Under the pieces are notes generated by a model. That model did not search any database. It was not told the origin of the DNA and saw nothing but the letters and a program-made list of their open reading frames with translations. Positions 36,801 to 44,637 of a DNA stretch of 61,577 bases are shown piece after piece. How positions within the stretch are numbered: position 1 is the first letter of the stretch; each line of letters begins with the position of its first letter. Origin of the DNA: Actinomadura logoneensis (GTDB lineage: Bacteria > Actinomycetota > Actinomycetes > Streptosporangiales > Streptosporangiaceae). The translations under genes were made by a program, and so were the position numbers. Location: contig NZ_QURH01000226.1 in the NCBI RefSeq assembly GCF_003428695.1, forward strand, positions 1 to 61,577. The letters are read 5' to 3'.

Positions 36801-37366
36801 AATCGGTAGCGTATGTTCGACCGAATCGCGCCAAGGTCAACTGTCTCGGCAAGACCCGGAAAGACTTGGCGAAACCTCCCCTCTCGCTGCCCCGCGGAGC
36901 CCGGGGGGGGCCGCACTGAAGTGACCGACAGGCGCCCCCGCCCCGTTCTGTCCGCTCTGCTCCGCTTTACGTACCGTTTCGTGCTGTCCCCCACCGCGCC
37001 CTGCCGCAGCTACGGAGCAACTACCGAGCGACGATGACAGTCCGGCAATGCGCCCCGTTCATAGATGGGGGTTCCTGTGGGTCAGGGGCAAGCCCGTTAC
37101 CCCAACCTCAATCCCTTACCTGCGGCCGTTCTGCCGCTCCTCGCGACGTGATCCGGCGTCATGGCGGGCCGACACGACGGCCAGGGCCGGGAGTTACCTG
37201 CCTCTCCCAGAGACTTCGGGACGGACGGCCATCGCGAGTGCCCCGGGGGCGCCTGGCGGCGACAGCCTACTTCCACGACCAGACGGGCATGGTGATCCAG
37301 GTCGACCACGTCGAAGGCGTCGTCATCAACTTCTAAATCGACCAGGCCGAGACGGTCACCACCTGG
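36801..37366. other. gene-free stretch including an inverted att-arm relic
   Basis: No supported gene. Bases 36934-37066 match the arm region 30795-30935 in reverse orientation (separate entry). Codon-like plus-strand sequence around 37240-37335, ending VDHVEGVVINF, has no start or family I recognise. Confidence 0.45.
36934..37066 (-). repeat. inverted relic of the island's left attachment arm
   Basis: Read on the minus strand, this segment aligns with 30795-30935 on the plus strand. Matching blocks include TGAACGG, TCGCTCGRTRGYTGCTCC, GCGGCAGGGC and GAGCGGACAG in the same order and similar spacing. The tRNA-like core that follows at 30971 is missing here. So an attachment arm of the same family was left in opposite orientation. 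Confidence 0.6.
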
Positions 37367-37418
37367 CCGAAGTAGAGGAACGGCCGCCTCCTGCGGGAAG
37401 GCCTTTCCCCTACTTCGG
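37367..37418. terminator. inverted repeat downstream of the sigma operon
   Basis: CCGAAGTAG (37367-37375) pairs with CTACTTCGG (37410-37418). It lies just beyond the 57-residue gene and may end that transcript. Confidence 0.45.
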
Positions 37419-37429
37419 CTTTGGGTAGA

Positions 37430-37603
37430 TCAGCGCGGACGAGCCTGGCCAGGCTCGTCCGCGCCGGCCTGCCCCTCGGTGGCCTGACGATGGAGTTCGG
37501 CGAGACCTTGCTCGACGTCGACCGTCGTCTCCAGGGACTTCAGCAGCGAGGCCGAGGCTCGCTGGAGCATCTGGTCGAGTGTGAAATCGGCGTTGCTTTC
37601 CAT
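37430..37603 (-). CDS. small protein following the ECF sigma factor
   Basis: A 57-residue protein from ATG 37603, starting inside the tail of the sigma gene ribosome-side overlap (site GGGAGGAGG). It reads MESNADFTLDQMLQRASASL and continues with a helical, coiled-coil-like stretch to a Gly/Ala tail. The last 10 codons plus stop form a perfect palindrome: 37433-37448 pairs with 37449-37464 without a loop. The coding end therefore also serves as a hairpin. There is no signal peptide and no family I recognise. Coupling to the sigma gene suggests it modulates the sigma factor, which is an inference. Confidence 0.6.
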   Translation of the reverse strand: MESNADFTLDQMLQRASASLLKSLETTVDVEQGLAELHRQATEGQAGADEPGQARPR

Positions 37604-37604
37604 C

Positions 37605-38135
37605 TCATTCCTCCTCCCGGGACGTGCTGCTGTTACGGGCGAGCTGCTTCTTCAGGGCTGCACGGGCGTGCCGCAGGTGCGACCGAACGGTCGCGGGCTT
37701 CTGGTTGGTGGCCTTGGCGATCTGGCTGGGGGTGTAGCCGTCGAGGGTCCAGGCCATGACTTCCCGCTGTTCGAGCGGGAGAGTGTGGAGCATCTGCATG
37801 ACACTCTCGACCTCGGCGGCGAAGCTGATGAACGGTGCGCGGAGCTGCTCGGGGATCCAGGCGCGCTTGGCGGCCTCCTGGTCCCGCTTGGACTTGCTGA
37901 GGCGGCGCATGAAGATGGTCTTGGCCGTGGCGCGGGTGTAGGCCCAGGGGTCTTCCACATCCCGCCACTTACGCAGGACCGCGAGCATGGCCTCCTGGGC
38001 GATTTCCTGGGCGTCCTCGATGGAGGCCCCAAGATGCAGGAGGAAGCGGACCAGCCCCGTCAGATCGCTGCGGTAGTAGTCGTCGAACGCGTCGGTCCGC
38101 CCGAGCATGAGGAACTCGTTGGCCTGGTTGGACAT
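37605..38135 (-). CDS. ECF-type RNA polymerase sigma factor
   Basis: A 176-residue sigma-70 family protein from ATG 38135. Region 2 has YRSDLTGLVRFLLHLGASIE, then AQEIAQEAMLAVLRKWRDVE with DPWAYTRATAKT. Region 4 has LPLEQREVMAWTLDGYTPSQ followed by IAKATNQKPATVRSHLRHAR, the HTH that reads the -35 element. The layout and length are those of ECF sigma factors. No transmembrane anti-sigma gene is adjacent; the next gene encodes a 57-residue protein. It stands upstream of the mini-protein and ABC exporter region but on the opposite strand, so its targets are not obvious. Confidence 0.88.
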   Translation of the reverse strand: MSNQANEFLMLGRTDAFDDYYRSDLTGLVRFLLHLGASIEDAQEIAQEAMLAVLRKWRDVEDPWAYTRATAKTIFMRRLSKSKRDQEAAKRAWIPEQLRAPFISFAAEVESVMQMLHTLPLEQREVMAWTLDGYTPSQIAKATNQKPATVRSHLRHARAALKKQLARNSSTSREEE

Positions 38136-38282
38136 GAGGGCATTCCTTTCTGTTTGGCCCAGCACGTGGGCCGGCGTAGGAGACCGTCCATAGGCGCATC
38201 GAGTCCTTTCGAGGTGTGGGCCGAACCGGCCCGAGGTGATCACGCGATCACACGGTTCCTTGGATAGGACGCCTCGCCCATG

Positions 38283-38328
38283 TCAGGCGCTCTGGGCCCC
38301 GGACGGGTTCCGGGGCCCCAACGCCTGA
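38283..38328. terminator. strong interrupted stem-loop upstream of the sigma gene
   Basis: TCAGGCG (38283-38289) pairs with CGCCTGA (38322-38328) and GGGCCCCGG (38294-38302) with CCGGGGCCC (38310-38318). It probably separates the small membrane-protein gene from the sigma operon. Confidence 0.6.
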
Positions 38329-38420
38329 CTGAGCGAGGGGTCCGCAGTGTTAGTGCAGTGGAATAGGCAAGCGTGCAGTCCGAGACCAAGATTTTTTCGG
38401 AGCTGTCCATTGGTAGGGCC

Positions 38421-38621
38421 CTATCTGCGATGATGGGCGAGGATGACGAACCCGAACGCGGCTATGGTGGCGATCGACGTGATGGTGATGGAGCCGGAGG
38501 TCGCGTAGGCGGCGGGGATCCCAACCAGGGCGGTGTTCGCGACGGCCATCAGCCGGGACGCCCCCGCGTCGCTGTCCCGCTGCGGCTTCTGATCGTGGGG
38601 GATGGGGGTCTGCTCGGGCAC
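38421..38621 (-). CDS. small membrane protein
   Basis: A 66-residue protein from GTG 38621 behind GAGGAGC. A polar N-terminus (PEQTPIPHDQKPQRDSDAGA) is followed by hydrophobic stretches (LMAVANTALVGIPAAYATSG and ITSIATIAAFGFVILAHH) that make one or two membrane segments, with a short basic end. No family is recognised. It stands upstream of the ECF sigma gene on the same strand, separated by a hairpin. Confidence 0.5.
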   Translation of the reverse strand: MPEQTPIPHDQKPQRDSDAGASRLMAVANTALVGIPAAYATSGSITITSIATIAAFGFVILAHHRR

Positions 38622-39625
38622 GCCTTGCTCCTCGGGTCGATGACGTGACAAGGAAGTGCGTGGCGAGGGCGAGAGCGTGCAATCCCCTGCCCGAGCGAGG
38701 GCGTTTGCTCGTCGTTCGCTCCGCCGCCGAGCAGGAGTGAGTCAGGTCGTCGGACTGTTCGTCCTGCGGCTTCTGGGGTCGCCGGTCCGGACGGTCGACT
38801 AACTCGGCTTACTTCTGCTGGCCATCTGCGGAGTGCGACCGCGCCACCCCCGATGACTCCGACCAGGGTCATTGAGAGTTGCTGTCGGCGGCGTGTTGCG
38901 CTGACGTCGGGGGCTGCGACGGGCATGGGCCGGCTCCGGGAGCCGCAGAGACTACTCGTTAGCGCGCCAGCACCTGGCTGCCGGCTTCGGTGGACGCGCG
39001 GCCACGTTAAGGCCGCGCTTGGCGTCACACCGGAACATGACCGTCGCGGTCAGTCGGGTGGCGTGCATGCGCAGCACGGCGTCCACAACGAATGCCTTCG
39101 AGACGATCACCTCGTCGTTGAAGCCTGGATAGGACGCAGGGACTTGCGCGAGCACGGCATCACCGGCCTGGCCGTGGCAGTTCCCGTGAGGTGGCCGTTT
39201 CATGTCGCGCAGCGCTCTCCATGGGGCCCAGCTCATTCGGCCAGCGACGTAACAAGGGCAGGTTCGCATACCGAGATTCTGGAATGACCGCCATCGTGGA
39301 AACCACGTAGAGGTGGGACGGGAGCGCCTCCGTGGAAATACGGAAATCCCTCCTCAGGGCAAGCGGATGTCTCGTCCGGCATCGGCTCCGTAGTCGGGGA
39401 AGAGGCTGGCACCGGCTCAGTGGCGAGTATCTGGAATCCCAGCTCAGGCGACACTTCGCGTCCCAGGTGGGCACCTCGAACGTATTTACCCCGAGGTTTA
39501 CCCGGAGTGTCGTCTGAGCTGTCTGGATTGGCGTCTATTTCCTTGACGCGCCAAACGACCCCTGGCAGGCTCCGCCGTCAACGCCTGATCATCCCTCGCA
39601 TCAAGGAGATGCGGACAGAAAGGAA
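38622..39625. other. 1-kb stretch without a supported gene
   Basis: Several codon-like fragments on both strands have no family match that I can name. An example is minus-strand YPGFNDEVIVSKAFVVDAVL near 39050-39140. It looks like decayed sequence plus the promoter of the mini-protein gene; the bases before 39626 are AT-richer. Confidence 0.35.
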
Positions 39626-39991
39626 ATGATCTTGTCTCGACGAATCGCGGTCCTCGCCGCCGCCCTCGCGGCGACCGCCGCTCTTCCCACGGCCAGTGCT
39701 TTCGCCACCGAGGCCTGGGTCTACGACAAGAGCCGAGTGCTGGCCCACGGCTGGGCGCCCGCCGGAGGCAGCGCCGGCCGTGCGGCCGTCAAGGACCACT
39801 GGCGGTACGACAAGGTGAAGAACGAGTACAACCGGGTGAGCAACGGAAGTCACAAGTTCACGCTCTGGAACAAGCTCGGCGCCGGCCGCACGACGTACAC
39901 GAAGAACGGCGCCCGGGTGACGAAGATCCACGTCTGCGAGGAGCACAACTGGGCGCCGGACTGGTGCTCGAAGTGGGTTCCCGTGAAGTAG
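39626..39991 (+). CDS. secreted cationic mini-protein, copy 1
   Basis: A 121-residue precursor (or 119 from TTG 39632, which aligns with the start of copy 2; AAAGGA precedes both). A signal peptide, RRIAVLAAALAATAALPTAS with AFA, should leave a mature protein of about 93 residues, rich in Lys, Arg, His and Trp. Its core reads VLAHGWAPAGGSAGRAAVKD, then VKNEYNR, FTLWNKLGAGRTTYTKNG and a C-terminal IHVCEEHNWAPDWCSKW. Two cysteines ten residues apart could form one disulfide. Copy 2 and an ABC ATPase/FtsX pair follow on the same strand. Family unknown to me; the organisation recalls lactococcin-972-type bacteriocin loci, but sequence identity to that family is not established. Confidence 0.78.
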   Translation: MILSRRIAVLAAALAATAALPTASAFATEAWVYDKSRVLAHGWAPAGGSAGRAAVKDHWRYDKVKNEYNRVSNGSHKFTLWNKLGAGRTTYTKNGARVTKIHVCEEHNWAPDWCSKWVPVK

Positions 39992-40044
39992 GCCGACCCC
40001 GATTCGAATACACGATTCCCCCCCCCCGCAGGACAGGAGTTCAC

Positions 40045-40407
40045 ATGTCTCGACGTCTGACGGTCATCGCCGGGGTTCTCGCGGCCAGCGCCGCACTGCC
40101 GACGGCGCACGCCTTCGCCACTACCGAGGTCTGGGTCAGCCGCAGCGGCCACACGTTGGCCCACGGCTGGGCCCCCGCGGGCGGGGACCGTGGCAGGACG
40201 GCCGTGATGGACCACCGGAAGGGCAACTGGGTCAAGAACGAGTACAACCGCTTCACCACCGGGAACCACAAGTACACCCTCTGGAACAAGCTCGGTCCGG
40301 GGCGGAGCACGTACACCAAGAGCGGTTCCCATGTGACGAAGATCCACATCTGTGAGGACCGCGACTGGGCGCCGGACACCTGCTCGAAGTGGACGCCCGT
40401 GAGGTGA
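40045..40407 (+). CDS. secreted cationic mini-protein, copy 2
   Basis: A 120-residue paralogue of the preceding protein, from ATG 40045 behind GGACAGGAG. The signal peptide ends at ALPTAHAFA. The mature part aligns throughout with copy 1: TLAHGWAPAGGDRGRTAVMD, WVKNEYNR, YTLWNKLGPGRSTYTKSG and IHICEDRDWAPDTCSKWTPV. About half of the residues are identical, with all Trp, Tyr and Cys kept. Tandem duplication with divergence suits a two-component or immunity-variant toxin, or a pair of surface proteins. A strong hairpin follows before the ABC transporter genes, so some read-through or a separate promoter is needed to join them. Confidence 0.78.
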   Translation: MSRRLTVIAGVLAASAALPTAHAFATTEVWVSRSGHTLAHGWAPAGGDRGRTAVMDHRKGNWVKNEYNRFTTGNHKYTLWNKLGPGRSTYTKSGSHVTKIHICEDRDWAPDTCSKWTPVR

Positions 40408-40412
40408 CTCCC

Positions 40413-40447
40413 CATCAGGGGCCGGCCGTGCACGCCGGCCCCTGATG
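40413..40447 (+). terminator. 14-bp stem hairpin after mini-protein copy 2
   Basis: CATCAGGGGCCGGC (40413-40426) pairs perfectly with GCCGGCCCCTGATG (40434-40447) around a 7-base loop, six bases past the stop codon. Confidence 0.8.
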
Positions 40448-40507
40448 TCGTCAGCGCGTCAAGCAGCCGCAAGAGGGCGAACCGAAGAGAAGAAGACGGG
40501 CCTTCGA

Positions 40508-41203
40508 ATGATCCATGAAGAAGCGGACTCGGCGATCGTGAAAGTCAGCGGGCTCTCCTACTCGGTGCCGGGCCGAAAGATCCTGAACAATGTGGAACTC
40601 GCCGTCCGGAAGGGCGAGTCGGTGGCCGTCACCGGCCCTAGCGGCAGCGGGAAGTCGACCTTGCTGACATGCCTGCTCGGACTGCTCACCCCGGATTCCG
40701 GATCCATTTTCATCGAGGGGTGCGACCTCGCGCGAATGCCCGCCCGGAAAAGGGCCGCCCTGCGCCGCCGGAAGCTGGGAATGATCTTCCAGTTCGGGGA
40801 GCTGCTCCCCGAGCTCTCGCCGGTCGAGAACGTCGCCCTGGCAGGTCTGCTGGCCGGCATGAGCAAGGGACGGTCCTACGGGCGGGCGAAGACGCTCCTT
40901 GAGCGTCTCGGGGTCCCGGCCACCGAGACCCCCACCGGCCAGCTGTCCGGTGGGGAACGGCAGCGTACCGCTGTGGCGCGGGCGCTGATCGCAGGTCCCG
41001 GCGTGCTCCTGGCGGACGAACCCACGGGCGCGTTGGACGCTGGCACGCGCGATGACGTCGCTGATCTGCTCTTCGCTCTGCCGCGTCAACGTGACTGCGC
41101 ACTGATCGTCGTCACCCACGACCCTGCGGTCGCTCGCCGCGCCGATCGTCAGCTGCTTCTCCAGCCGTCCGGTCTGACGGAGGTGTTGTCCGGTGCCCAC
41201 TGA
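40508..41203 (+). CDS. ABC transporter ATPase (MacB/LolD type)
   Basis: A 231-residue ABC ATPase from ATG 40508. The Walker A is [11 protein letters not shown], the Q-loop is in MIFQFGELLPELSPVENV, the signature is LSGGERQRTAVARAL, the Walker B is GVLLADEPTGALDA, and the H-loop is VVTHDP. The LADEPTGALD pattern and size are those of MacB/LolD ATPases, which power FtsX-type permeases that act mechanically across the membrane rather than by classical channel transport. The 3' end overlaps the FtsX-like permease gene. In bacteriocin loci such pairs serve as exporters or immunity systems. Confidence 0.93.
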   Translation: MIHEEADSAIVKVSGLSYSVPGRKILNNVELAVRKGESVAVTGPSGSGKSTLLTCLLGLLTPDSGSIFIEGCDLARMPARKRAALRRRKLGMIFQFGELLPELSPVENVALAGLLAGMSKGRSYGRAKTLLERLGVPATETPTGQLSGGERQRTAVARALIAGPGVLLADEPTGALDAGTRDDVADLLFALPRQRDCALIVVTHDPAVARRADRQLLLQPSGLTEVLSGAH

Positions 41204-43388
41204 CCATGGCCGCGGCAGGCGCCTGTGGATTCAGCTCCTGAGGGTCGGCTTGGCCGCCGGGCGCGGGTCGCGCGGTGGGCGCCTGCGTTTCGTCGCACTC
41301 GTGCTCGCCTCGATGGCACTGGTCACGACGGCCCATGCCGCCGTGGTCGCCGCGTCCGCCTACGCGGGCCGCGACCACCGGGACCAGGCTCGGGGACCGA
41401 TCCTTGCCAAGAGCAACGGGAAGAACGCCGCCTTTCGGTGGGCGGAGAGCACGGACGCGGTCGGCGGCAAACAGCACTGGGTCATCTACCTCGAACCGAT
41501 GTCCGCCTCGGCCGAGCCCCCGCCAGGTCTGCCGCGCTGGCCTGCACCGGGCGAAGCGTTCCTGTCCCCCGGGCTGCTGAAGGCGGGCAACGGTGCACAC
41601 ATTCGCCAACGCTATGGACGAGTCGTCGGCGAGATCGCCAAAGACGGCTTGGCTTCTCCTGGAGAGCGCCTCGTATATACCCGTCCCTTGACCGCGCCCG
41701 AGGGTAAGAACGCCAAAGCCCTCTGGTACACCGGGTCAGGGTTCGGGCATCCGTGGGGCATCGGAGAGGCGACAGACCCGAGTCCCCTGCCCCAGGTGAT
41801 ACTGGCCATAGCAGCCTTGGTCGGCATGCCCGCCCTGGCGTTGCTGGTGGTGGCCGCCAGATGTGGGTCGGCGGCCAGAGATCGCCGGAACCAGCTGCTG
41901 ATGGCACTCGGGGCCGGTTGGCCGCACAGGGCCCTGGTGACCACGGGAGAGTCGGCCGCGGCCTCGGCTCTGGGAACGGTGCTCGGTACCGTCGCCGTGT
42001 TGCCGATGCTGGCCACCGATGTCCCGCTTCCGATCACCGGATACGTCCTCAGCGCCGCGGATCTGCGGGAAAAGTCAGCGCTCTTGGCCGTCTCGGCGCT
42101 GCTGTCCTTCGCTGTCGCGGTATTCCTCGTGGTGGCCCTCAACCGGGCCGGCTCCGTCGCGCAGTCCACCAGTCCCCGTCGGTTCCGCGAGCGAGTCCCG
42201 CGCTTGCGTCTCGTCCTCTTCGGGGTCGCAGTCGCCACAGTGGTGGTCAGCCAGTACTTCGGCGGCCGGACAGGGCTGTTCCTGTTCGTCGCAGGAACGC
42301 TGGGAGTGTGGGCCACGCTGCCTTCCGTGGGCGCCCGGGCCAGTCAGTGGCTGGGAGCCAAGATGGCCGGTCTAGGGAACCGTCGGGGGAACCCGGGGCT
42401 TCTGGTCGGAGGCAGGTGGACGGGGGCCCATCCCGGAGTCATCGTCCGGGTGGCCACCGCAATGATCATTTCGCTCGGCCTGATCGGCCAGCTCCAGGTG
42501 TGGAACAGCCGCCTCGGCGAGCCGGCCCGGGATGCCCGGGCCACCCAGGCTCGTATCGGCGACCAGGTGCTCATCGTCGAGTCCCGCGATATCACCCCGG
42601 GCCGCTGGAGGGACTTCACCAGCGCGCTTCCCCCGCAGGCGAACGCGATCACTCTGAACATGAGCGGAGGTGACAAGCGTTCCGTCACACTGATCTCCCC
42701 GTGCGCGACGTTCCAGCGCTTCCAGACCCCATGTCCGTCGAAGGCGCTGCCTGTTCCATCCAGCAGCAAGAACCCTCAGATCAGGGAACTGCTCAGCTGG
42801 TACGGCGGAGAGAACATGAGCGTCCAGGACGGAAACCATCCGGCCGGCAAGCGATCGGGGCCGGAAACCATAGCCATCATCACCGGCGACCACGTCGACG
42901 CGCTGTACCGGACCGGCGTGGAACGCGCTGCGTACACCACACTGAACACGCCCAGCATCAGCCGGCTCGGCGACGACTGGGCGCTCGGCGCCGAGGACCG
43001 GGCCAGCCTGGGCCACTGGCTGCTGCTGTTCGGAATCGCCGGGATGACCCTGCTCATTCTCGCCGCCATCGTGAGCGCCGCCGCGGAGTTCCTACGATTC
43101 GGGCCCGCTCTGGCTCCGCTGACAGCCCTCACGGACAACCCGGGAATCTACGGGCGCATAGCCTTCTGGCACCTGACCGTTCCGATGGCCATGTCCACGG
43201 TCATCGCGGCCGTCATCACCGTCTGGCACAGCTTGTTCTTCATCTCGGTCATCCAGGAGGGAGAGGTCTCCTGGAACGCCATGGGAGGTTCGGTCGTGGG
43301 CGGGATCCTCTTCGCACTCGCCACCGGTGTCCTCGGCGGATGGGCGGCCCGCCGGACGTCGCGTGAGTGGCGACCTACCGCTGACTGA
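41193..43388 (+). CDS. FtsX/MacB-like ABC permease
   Basis: A 731-residue membrane protein from GTG 41193, overlapping the ATPase gene. An N-terminal membrane segment (FVALVLASMALVTTAHAAVV) leads to a large extracellular domain (about residues 45-190). Several membrane helices follow (VILAIAALVGMPALALLVVA, LLAVSALLSFAVAVFLVVAL and others), then a second outside domain (about 440-600), and C-terminal helices (LLLFGIAGMTLLILAAIVSA, GGILFALATGVLGGWAARRT). Two FtsX-like halves with outside domains are typical of MacB-type permeases involved in peptide resistance or surface protein handling. With the ATPase it should act on, or protect against, the mini-proteins encoded just upstream. That link is inferred from position. 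Confidence 0.85.
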   Translation: MPTDHGRGRRLWIQLLRVGLAAGRGSRGGRLRFVALVLASMALVTTAHAAVVAASAYAGRDHRDQARGPILAKSNGKNAAFRWAESTDAVGGKQHWVIYLEPMSASAEPPPGLPRWPAPGEAFLSPGLLKAGNGAHIRQRYGRVVGEIAKDGLASPGERLVYTRPLTAPEGKNAKALWYTGSGFGHPWGIGEATDPSPLPQVILAIAALVGMPALALLVVAARCGSAARDRRNQLLMALGAGWPHRALVTTGESAAASALGTVLGTVAVLPMLATDVPLPITGYVLSAADLREKSALLAVSALLSFAVAVFLVVALNRAGSVAQSTSPRRFRERVPRLRLVLFGVAVATVVVSQYFGGRTGLFLFVAGTLGVWATLPSVGARASQWLGAKMAGLGNRRGNPGLLVGGRWTGAHPGVIVRVATAMIISLGLIGQLQVWNSRLGEPARDARATQARIGDQVLIVESRDITPGRWRDFTSALPPQANAITLNMSGGDKRSVTLISPCATFQRFQTPCPSKALPVPSSSKNPQIRELLSWYGGENMSVQDGNHPAGKRSGPETIAIITGDHVDALYRTGVERAAYTTLNTPSISRLGDDWALGAEDRASLGHWLLLFGIAGMTLLILAAIVSAAAEFLRFGPALAPLTALTDNPGIYGRIAFWHLTVPMAMSTVIAAVITVWHSLFFISVIQEGEVSWNAMGGSVVGGILFALATGVLGGWAARRTSREWRPTAD

Positions 43389-43419
43389 CCTCGGATGCCA
43401 CGCCTGCTCGGGGCTCGGT

Positions 43420-44637
43420 TCATTCGCTGATGAAGGCTCGCAGTCTGGTCGCCGCGTCGGCGAGTGGGATCGCTTCCTGTTCGATCCGGCGGAACCGGGT
43501 GGGGCCTTCGGTCGCGATGGTGTCGTAGGCGGTCGCCTCGGCCTCGGTGAGCTGCGTCAGGCGCGCGGAGGACGGCTTGATGAGGCGGCCCGCCTTGTCG
43601 TGGTTCACCCCGTGGTGGCCGTAGCGGTGCAGGTCGGTGGCGTCCATCAGGATCGAGGTGACCGGTTTCGGAGGCGCGCCGTCCGGGGCGGGTTCGGCCA
43701 GGGCGGCGCGGAACCGGTCGAGGATCGCGTAACCGTCCGCGTCGATGTCCCCCCAGTAGACGATGTGGTCGGCAGCGCGGATCCAGGGCACGTTCGCGAG
43801 CAGGGCGGCAGCCGCATGGCCGCCGCCTTCGACCACGATCGTGTCCCGAACGGGCGGGAACCAGAGCCGGGAATCGCGGTTCTCGACAACGAGGACGATC
43901 CGCGGCCGGTAGGCGATGTCGTGGGTGTCGCCGGTGGTCCACGCGTCGTGTCTGCGGCGGCCCGACGCGATGTGACCGGGGTCCACGTAGGTCAGGTGCA
44001 GCACCGCCGGCCGCTGCCGGACCTCTTGCCGGACGTCGCGGTCGGCGACGTCGCGCAGCAGGGTGCCGTGGGTGTCGAGCCACTTGGTGTGCATGCCGGG
44101 GACGGGGAGCTGGCGTGCGGTCCAGGCGCTCGCGTCCGGGTGCTGCCGCAGCCAGGCCACCGCGTTGAGCAGCACCTCCGCGTCGTCGGCTCCGAGCTGG
44201 TGGACGGCTCGGACGTTGGCCGGGGTGAGGACCCCGCCCGCGGCTTGCAGCGACGACGCCAGCGTCCGCGCTCGGGCGATGTCCGGCGGCGACGATCCGG
44301 CGGCGGAGAGGAGGGCGACGGCTTCGTCCAGGTCCGCGACGAGCGTGGCGGGGTAGTCGTCCGTGAGGCCCTGGACGGACAACGGCTTGCGGACGACCAG
44401 CGCGTCCACGGGATGCCGGGCGGCGAACTCGCGCCAGCGCATGTGCCACTCGTGCCAGGCCCGGTACCCGATTCTCGCCACGGCGCTCCCGGTCGAGACC
44501 CCGGGACGGAGTGGGACGGAGAACGTGACCGGGCCGCCGACGCCGAGTGCGGCGCAGACGGCGTCCGCCCACTTCTGGTGGACCTTGCCGCGGAGCGACT
44601 CGACCGCTTCGGCCGGAGACACCAGTCGGGGGGTCAT
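43420..44637 (-). CDS. jetD: Wadjet component JetD (toprim-type nuclease)
   Basis: A 405-residue protein, last gene of the operon. The N-terminal DUF3322 half includes WHEWHMRWREFAARHPVDAL. The C-terminal DUF2220 half is toprim-like, with RIVLVVENRDSRLWFP and the acidic motif YWGDIDADGYAILDRF, whose clustered Asp residues bind metal. In Wadjet systems JetD is the topoisomerase VI-like nuclease that cuts circular DNA reeled in by the JetABC motor. The ATG shares bases with the JetC stop (ATGA). Residues needed for cleavage appear intact. It converges on the FtsX permease gene, about 30 bases away. Confidence 0.93.
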   Translation of the reverse strand: MTPRLVSPAEAVESLRGKVHQKWADAVCAALGVGGPVTFSVPLRPGVSTGSAVARIGYRAWHEWHMRWREFAARHPVDALVVRKPLSVQGLTDDYPATLVADLDEAVALLSAAGSSPPDIARARTLASSLQAAGGVLTPANVRAVHQLGADDAEVLLNAVAWLRQHPDASAWTARQLPVPGMHTKWLDTHGTLLRDVADRDVRQEVRQRPAVLHLTYVDPGHIASGRRRHDAWTTGDTHDIAYRPRIVLVVENRDSRLWFPPVRDTIVVEGGGHAAAALLANVPWIRAADHIVYWGDIDADGYAILDRFRAALAEPAPDGAPPKPVTSILMDATDLHRYGHHGVNHDKAGRLIKPSSARLTQLTEAEATAYDTIATEGPTRFRRIEQEAIPLADAATRLRAFISE

